Origin: Cryomorphaceae bacterium
GTDB taxonomy: Bacteria > Bacteroidota > Bacteroidia > Flavobacteriales_D > Crocinitomicaceae
Direction of reading: 5' to 3'
NCBI GenBank assembly: GCA_021299335.1
Contig: JAJTGF010000003.1
Location: 17,574 to 69,160 of the forward strand
Length of the DNA stretch: 51,587 bases
In this document: positions 49,166 to 51,587 of the stretch, one piece after another
Layout: each line of letters opens with the position of its first letter
Position numbering within the stretch: the stretch's first letter is position 1
Program-made: the position numbers and the translations under genes
The notes under the pieces: generated by a model
The model's database searches: none
The model's input: the letters and a program-made list of their open reading frames with translations, nothing else
Told to the model about the DNA's origin: nothing

Positions 49166-49179
49166 CCCTAAATTTAGGG
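49166..49179. promoter_or_regulatory. 14-base perfect palindrome at rplM transcription start
   Basis: CCCTAAATTTAGGG is a perfect palindrome just downstream of the -7 box (49183-49190 on the minus strand), so the predicted first transcribed bases fall inside it. It is a candidate operator site or an RNA hairpin at the 5' end. Confidence 0.5.
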
Positions 49180-49182
49180 GTG

Positions 49183-49212
49183 CAAAGATACAACTATTGT
49201 GTTTATTTACAA
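49183..49212 (-). promoter_or_regulatory. Promoter of ribosomal protein operon (TTG-N19-TATCTTTG)
   Basis: On the minus strand, TTG (49212-49210) and a perfect -7 box TATCTTTG (49190-49183) are spaced by 19 bases. The leader to the rplM ATG is about 44 bases and begins with the palindrome at 49166-49179. Confidence 0.68.
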
Positions 49213-49236
49213 ATGAAAAGCAGAAAAAATCTCAGT

Positions 49237-50010
49237 TTATTTTGCTTTAAAGGCAGAAATCGCTGCTCTTGTAAATTCACTAAGGACCAAACGACCACTT
49301 ATTGCGGCGCGTTCTAAGAGTAGCTTATCCCAATTTTCGGTGCCTTGCCAAAAGATTTGCTTGAGTTCTTGCATGGCTTCGGGGTTTGAATGAGCGAGTC
49401 TTTCACTTAGACTTTGGATGGCGGCATCTAGGTGCTGTTCATCTTCAAAAATCTCAGTGTAGAGTCCTTTGTCTTTGGCCCATTGGGCACTGCGCCATTC
49501 GGTTGCATTGATAGCGAGTTCGCTCATGGCAGAAAGGCCTATTTTGCGTTCCACTGCAGGCCCTACCACAAAAGGGCCGATGCCAACGGCTAGTTCTGAA
49601 AGTTTGACATCAGCTTTTGTAGTGGCAAAACAGTAGTCTGTGGCTGAGGCCAAGCCTACGCCGCCGCCGACTGCTTTTCCTTGAACGCGTCCGATGATGA
49701 GTTTCGGTGCTTTGCGACATGCGTTGATGACTTTTGCAAAGCCGGAGAAGAAGGCCAGGCCGGTCTCGAGATCTTGAATGTTAATGAGTTCATCAAAGCT
49801 TGCGCCGGCGCAAAATGCTTTACTGCCTTGAGATTGCAATACCAAAACTTTGGTGCGTTCATCTGCAGCAACTTCTGTGATGGTATCGGCAAGCGTTTGT
49901 AGGATGTGCCCTGGGAGGGAGTTGCTCATGGGGTGCCCGAAGGTGATGAGCCCTATGCCATTTGCTGTGATTTCGGCCAGTACAAAACCGTTTTCGTGTG
50001 TGTTGTCCAT
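49237..50010 (-). CDS. Enoyl-CoA hydratase/isomerase family protein
   Basis: A 257-residue crotonase-superfamily protein. 'LITFGHPMSNSLPGHILQTL' starts the family's first strand-helix unit, 'KAFCAGASFDELIN' forms the first oxyanion-hole region, 'VQGKAVGGGVGLASATDYCF' the GGG loop, and 'VKLSELAVGIGPFVVGP' the second. The Glu usually present as a general acid/base in the GGG loop is replaced by Gly-Leu-Ala; the Glu in 'SELAVG' could serve instead. It may be a methylglutaconyl-CoA-type hydratase, an isomerase, or another crotonase; the substrate is not evident. It starts two bases after the coiled-coil membrane protein gene, so the two are probably co-transcribed. Confidence 0.85.
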   Translation of the reverse strand: MDNTHENGFVLAEITANGIGLITFGHPMSNSLPGHILQTLADTITEVAADERTKVLVLQSQGSKAFCAGASFDELINIQDLETGLAFFSGFAKVINACRKAPKLIIGRVQGKAVGGGVGLASATDYCFATTKADVKLSELAVGIGPFVVGPAVERKIGLSAMSELAINATEWRSAQWAKDKGLYTEIFEDEQHLDAAIQSLSERLAHSNPEAMQELKQIFWQGTENWDKLLLERAAISGRLVLSEFTRAAISAFKAK

Positions 50011-50012
50011 AT

Positions 50013-50969
50013 TTATTTAAGCGTGAAACTGTCTGTGCCAATGAGGAGACCTTCGCAATAGATGCGTACTTTATAGGTGCCTTTTGCGGCTTCTTCTCCT
50101 TTGAGTTCGTAATAAATGGTGAGGTCGAGGGCCTGATTTTGGTAGTCGACTTCTTTGCGCTGAGAGTAGGCGGTGTTGCCGCTTTCCGTGTCGGTGACAA
50201 AGTTACTGCTTCCTTGAAGTACATTGCCGTTTGGCGCCGTAATTTGGAGATAGACAATTTTGCGTCCGGCTGCGGTAAGCACGTTTTCAGAGAGTGTAAA
50301 GCTACTTCGGAACTGAACGGCATTTTTGGCGCGATCCGTCACCTCCATGGTGTTGTTGAGGCGTTGCTTGAGCGCTTCGGATTGAATGCCGTAAGCTTGA
50401 AGTTTGCTGCCTTTTTTCACTTGTTGCTGCGATTCTTCAGCTTGTTTGCGGTAGGTGTCGCGTTCGCTTGTGGTGGTAGAGAGCCTGACATTTGTTTCTT
50501 CAAGGCGGCTACCTAAATCGATGTTGAGCGTATTGAGGGAGTCGATTGTGCGGGCGTAACTGCGCATGATGCCACGCAAAGTTTCGTTTTCTTTTCTGGC
50601 CTTTACCAGGTCGCGGGCAGTCATTTTAGAGCGCTCTAGTTTTTGGAGTAGTTGCGAAATCTGAGCTTTTTGCGCATTGAGGCTATCTGCTTTTGTCGCA
50701 TCTTTTTCTATGAGTTTGTTGTAGTTGCGCAACATTTGTTGGAGATCTTGCTTGAGGTCTTGTTTCATGCTGCCTGTGTAGCCCGAAAGTGCTGCCTCCA
50801 TGTCTGCCATGTCAGAGAGTAGTTCTGTATTTTGATTTTTGCAAGTGTTGAGTGCAGCACGTTGCCTAGACCAAGCCAAGGTGAGACCGGCAAGACCAGC
50901 CAAAAGGATGAAAATAAAAACGAAATAAAAACTATTCGATTTTTGAGGTGCTTGAGGTTGCGTTTCCAT
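50013..50969 (-). CDS. Membrane-anchored coiled-coil protein, unknown function
   Basis: A 318-residue protein with a single N-terminal membrane helix ('SFYFVFIFILLAGLAGLTLA', residues about 12-31) and then a long periplasmic coiled coil (about 32-195: 'LSDMADMEAALSGYTGSMKQ', 'QKAQISQLLQKLERSKM', 'DLGSRLEETNVRLSTTTSER'). A C-terminal beta-rich domain ('SSFTLSENVLTAAGRKIVYL', 'LTIYYELKGEEAAKGTYKVR') is about 100 residues long. There is no signal peptidase site and no enzymatic motif. A TATTTTTG box lies 19 bases upstream. Architecture suggests an envelope scaffold, but I recognise no named family. The following gene is a crotonase-family enzyme. Confidence 0.7.
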   Translation of the reverse strand: METQPQAPQKSNSFYFVFIFILLAGLAGLTLAWSRQRAALNTCKNQNTELLSDMADMEAALSGYTGSMKQDLKQDLQQMLRNYNKLIEKDATKADSLNAQKAQISQLLQKLERSKMTARDLVKARKENETLRGIMRSYARTIDSLNTLNIDLGSRLEETNVRLSTTTSERDTYRKQAEESQQQVKKGSKLQAYGIQSEALKQRLNNTMEVTDRAKNAVQFRSSFTLSENVLTAAGRKIVYLQITAPNGNVLQGSSNFVTDTESGNTAYSQRKEVDYQNQALDLTIYYELKGEEAAKGTYKVRIYCEGLLIGTDSFTLK

Positions 50970-50988
50970 AATGACAAAGTTTGATAAT

Positions 50989-50996
50989 CAAAAATA
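50989..50996 (-). promoter_or_regulatory. Candidate -7 box TATTTTTG for the coiled-coil/crotonase unit
   Basis: A perfect TAnnTTTG on the minus strand, 19 bases before the ATG at 50969. No TTG is seen at the -33 spacing. Confidence 0.4.
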
Positions 50997-51024
50997 CAAA
51001 AGATAATGTTGCTTTTTGTGGTTT

Positions 51025-51587
51025 TTATTGCGAATCGTGTTTTTGCCAACTGACTTCTTTGGTAAAGCGCAAAATACTGTCTGGGCCTACTGCTGTAAAT
51101 CGGGCATCGCTGCTTGCGGGATAAGGCCCACCATGGTGCATGGCTTCAGCCACACTCACGCCAGTAGGTACACTATTGATGATTACCCTTCCCACATTTT
51201 CAATGATCACCTGCTCTAGACTTACATCCAACGCGAGGTCTTCATTTTTAAAAATACTGCAGGTCAGCTGCCCGCCTAAAACATTTAAAATAGCCGGAAG
51301 TTCTGCTAGATTAGCGAAAGAACTGAGCATTGTAAACGGACCAAATACTTCTTCTCGGAGCGTAGCTTCCTCGATCAATTGCGAAATTTGGCATTGGGCC
51401 AGGCCCCAGCGGCCTATGATTCCGCTCTGGCTTTGTTGGGATTGATACGGAGTCATTCCTTTTACCTGAAAGACTTGTCGTTTCCGCGCTTCAAATTTCT
51501 GATAAATGTCTGGGTGCAACATCGGGACCGCAGCTTGTTGTTCAAGCGCGGTCAAGAGGGCTTTTTTAAAGTGCTCGAAATGGCTTT
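51025..51587 (-). CDS. Aldehyde dehydrogenase, 2,5-dioxovalerate/ketoglutarate-semialdehyde type (partial)
   Basis: The frame is open to the window edge, so only the C-terminal 187 residues of a gene starting beyond 51587 are visible; the TTG at 51555 is internal. The fragment carries the ALDH segment 'LREEVFGPFTMLSSFANLAE' (the conserved Glu-x-FGP), 'LALDVSLEQVIIENVGRVII', and 'NSVPTGVSVAEAMHHGGPYP', then 'ASSDARFTAVG', a signature of NADP-dependent alpha-ketoglutaric semialdehyde dehydrogenases, which form 2-oxoglutarate from sugar-acid or hydroxyproline catabolism. The catalytic Cys and the NADP-binding domain lie upstream of the window. It is followed by the coiled-coil membrane protein after 55 bases. 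Confidence 0.82.
   Translation of the reverse strand, partial: SHFEHFKKALLTALEQQAAVPMLHPDIYQKFEARKRQVFQVKGMTPYQSQQSQSGIIGRWGLAQCQISQLIEEATLREEVFGPFTMLSSFANLAELPAILNVLGGQLTCSIFKNEDLALDVSLEQVIIENVGRVIINSVPTGVSVAEAMHHGGPYPASSDARFTAVGPDSILRFTKEVSWQKHDSQ

Noticed and set aside
50013-50516. Long plus-strand frames opposite the coiled-coil gene (for example 49998-50516) and opposite other minus-strand genes
   Set aside because: They are antisense shadows of genes with clear family motifs or operon context, and lack any recognisable protein features.
1-51587. CRISPR arrays, insertion sequences, prophage or toxin-antitoxin genes
   Set aside because: Reading through both strands, I saw no regularly spaced direct repeats, transposase motifs, phage structural genes or toxin-antitoxin pairs.

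Overview
The window is a gene-dense chromosomal segment of a Bacteroidota bacterium, most likely a member of the Flavobacteriales. Four kinds of evidence support this. There are gliding/type IX secretion (T9SS) markers: gldF, gldG, and both type A and type B T9SS C-terminal sorting signals. The lspA and dksA-like proteins have the Bacteroidota form, and rplM-rpsI-rpsB-tsf lie in the order usual for the phylum. Almost every operon head carries a TAnnTTTG -7 box, the phylum-specific promoter element, and Shine-Dalgarno sequences are inconspicuous. The family cannot be fixed from the sequence alone.

Layout, left to right. 1-2.2 kb: tail of an M23-like peptidase, then tsaB and an OmpR-type regulator on the minus strand. 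2.3-4.6 kb: a second OmpR-type regulator and a secreted von Willebrand D (VWD) protein broken by a one-base frameshift. 4.7-5.9 kb: a T9SS substrate. 5.9-10.3 kb: PafA-type phosphatase, class III aminotransferase, metF and a small secreted protein. 10.3-12.6 kb: an outer-membrane protein coupled to kynurenine 3-monooxygenase. 12.6-19.5 kb (minus): a housekeeping run of DUF6427-like membrane protein, purQ, purD, CNNM/CorC-type protein, HAD hydrolase, ruvB and queG. 19.7-20.7 kb (plus): dksA/traR-like gene and lspA. 20.7-26.1 kb (minus): an envelope operon of coaX, outer-membrane protein, lptC, an 81-residue membrane protein and a DUF5686 barrel protein.

26.1-29.5 kb: tRNA-Phe(GAA), followed by a short stretch with a small secreted protein and a CotH/PKD T9SS protein. 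This stretch ends in an exact 15-base direct repeat of the tRNA 3' end, so it looks like a small tRNA-integrated islet without an integrase. 29.5-30.8 kb: a membrane protein with three GldL-like H-W/F-P-G motifs. 30.8-38.2 kb (minus): gldF, gldG, a DUF4340-like protein and a 1246-residue PKD-repeat T9SS type B protein. 38.2-39.7 kb: cold-shock protein, an ABM-fold monooxygenase and an S-adenosylmethionine hydrolase. 39.7-45.2 kb (plus): phoH, purC, panB and a three-gene BtuFCD/FecBCD-like ABC importer in one tight operon. 45.2-49.1 kb (minus): translation genes rplM, rpsI, rpsB, tsf, pyrH and frr. 49.2-51.6 kb (minus): enoyl-CoA hydratase, a coiled-coil membrane protein and the C-terminal part of an aldehyde dehydrogenase.

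Most neighbours overlap by ATGA/TAATG or are separated by only a few bases, so the segment is organised as long, translationally coupled operons. No intergenic gap exceeds 300 bases. The most interesting observations are the tRNA-Phe direct repeat bounding the CotH islet, promoter boxes that abut start codons (predicting leaderless mRNAs), the triple GldL-like protein, the frameshifted VWD gene, and palindromic or structured leaders in the ribosomal-protein operon.
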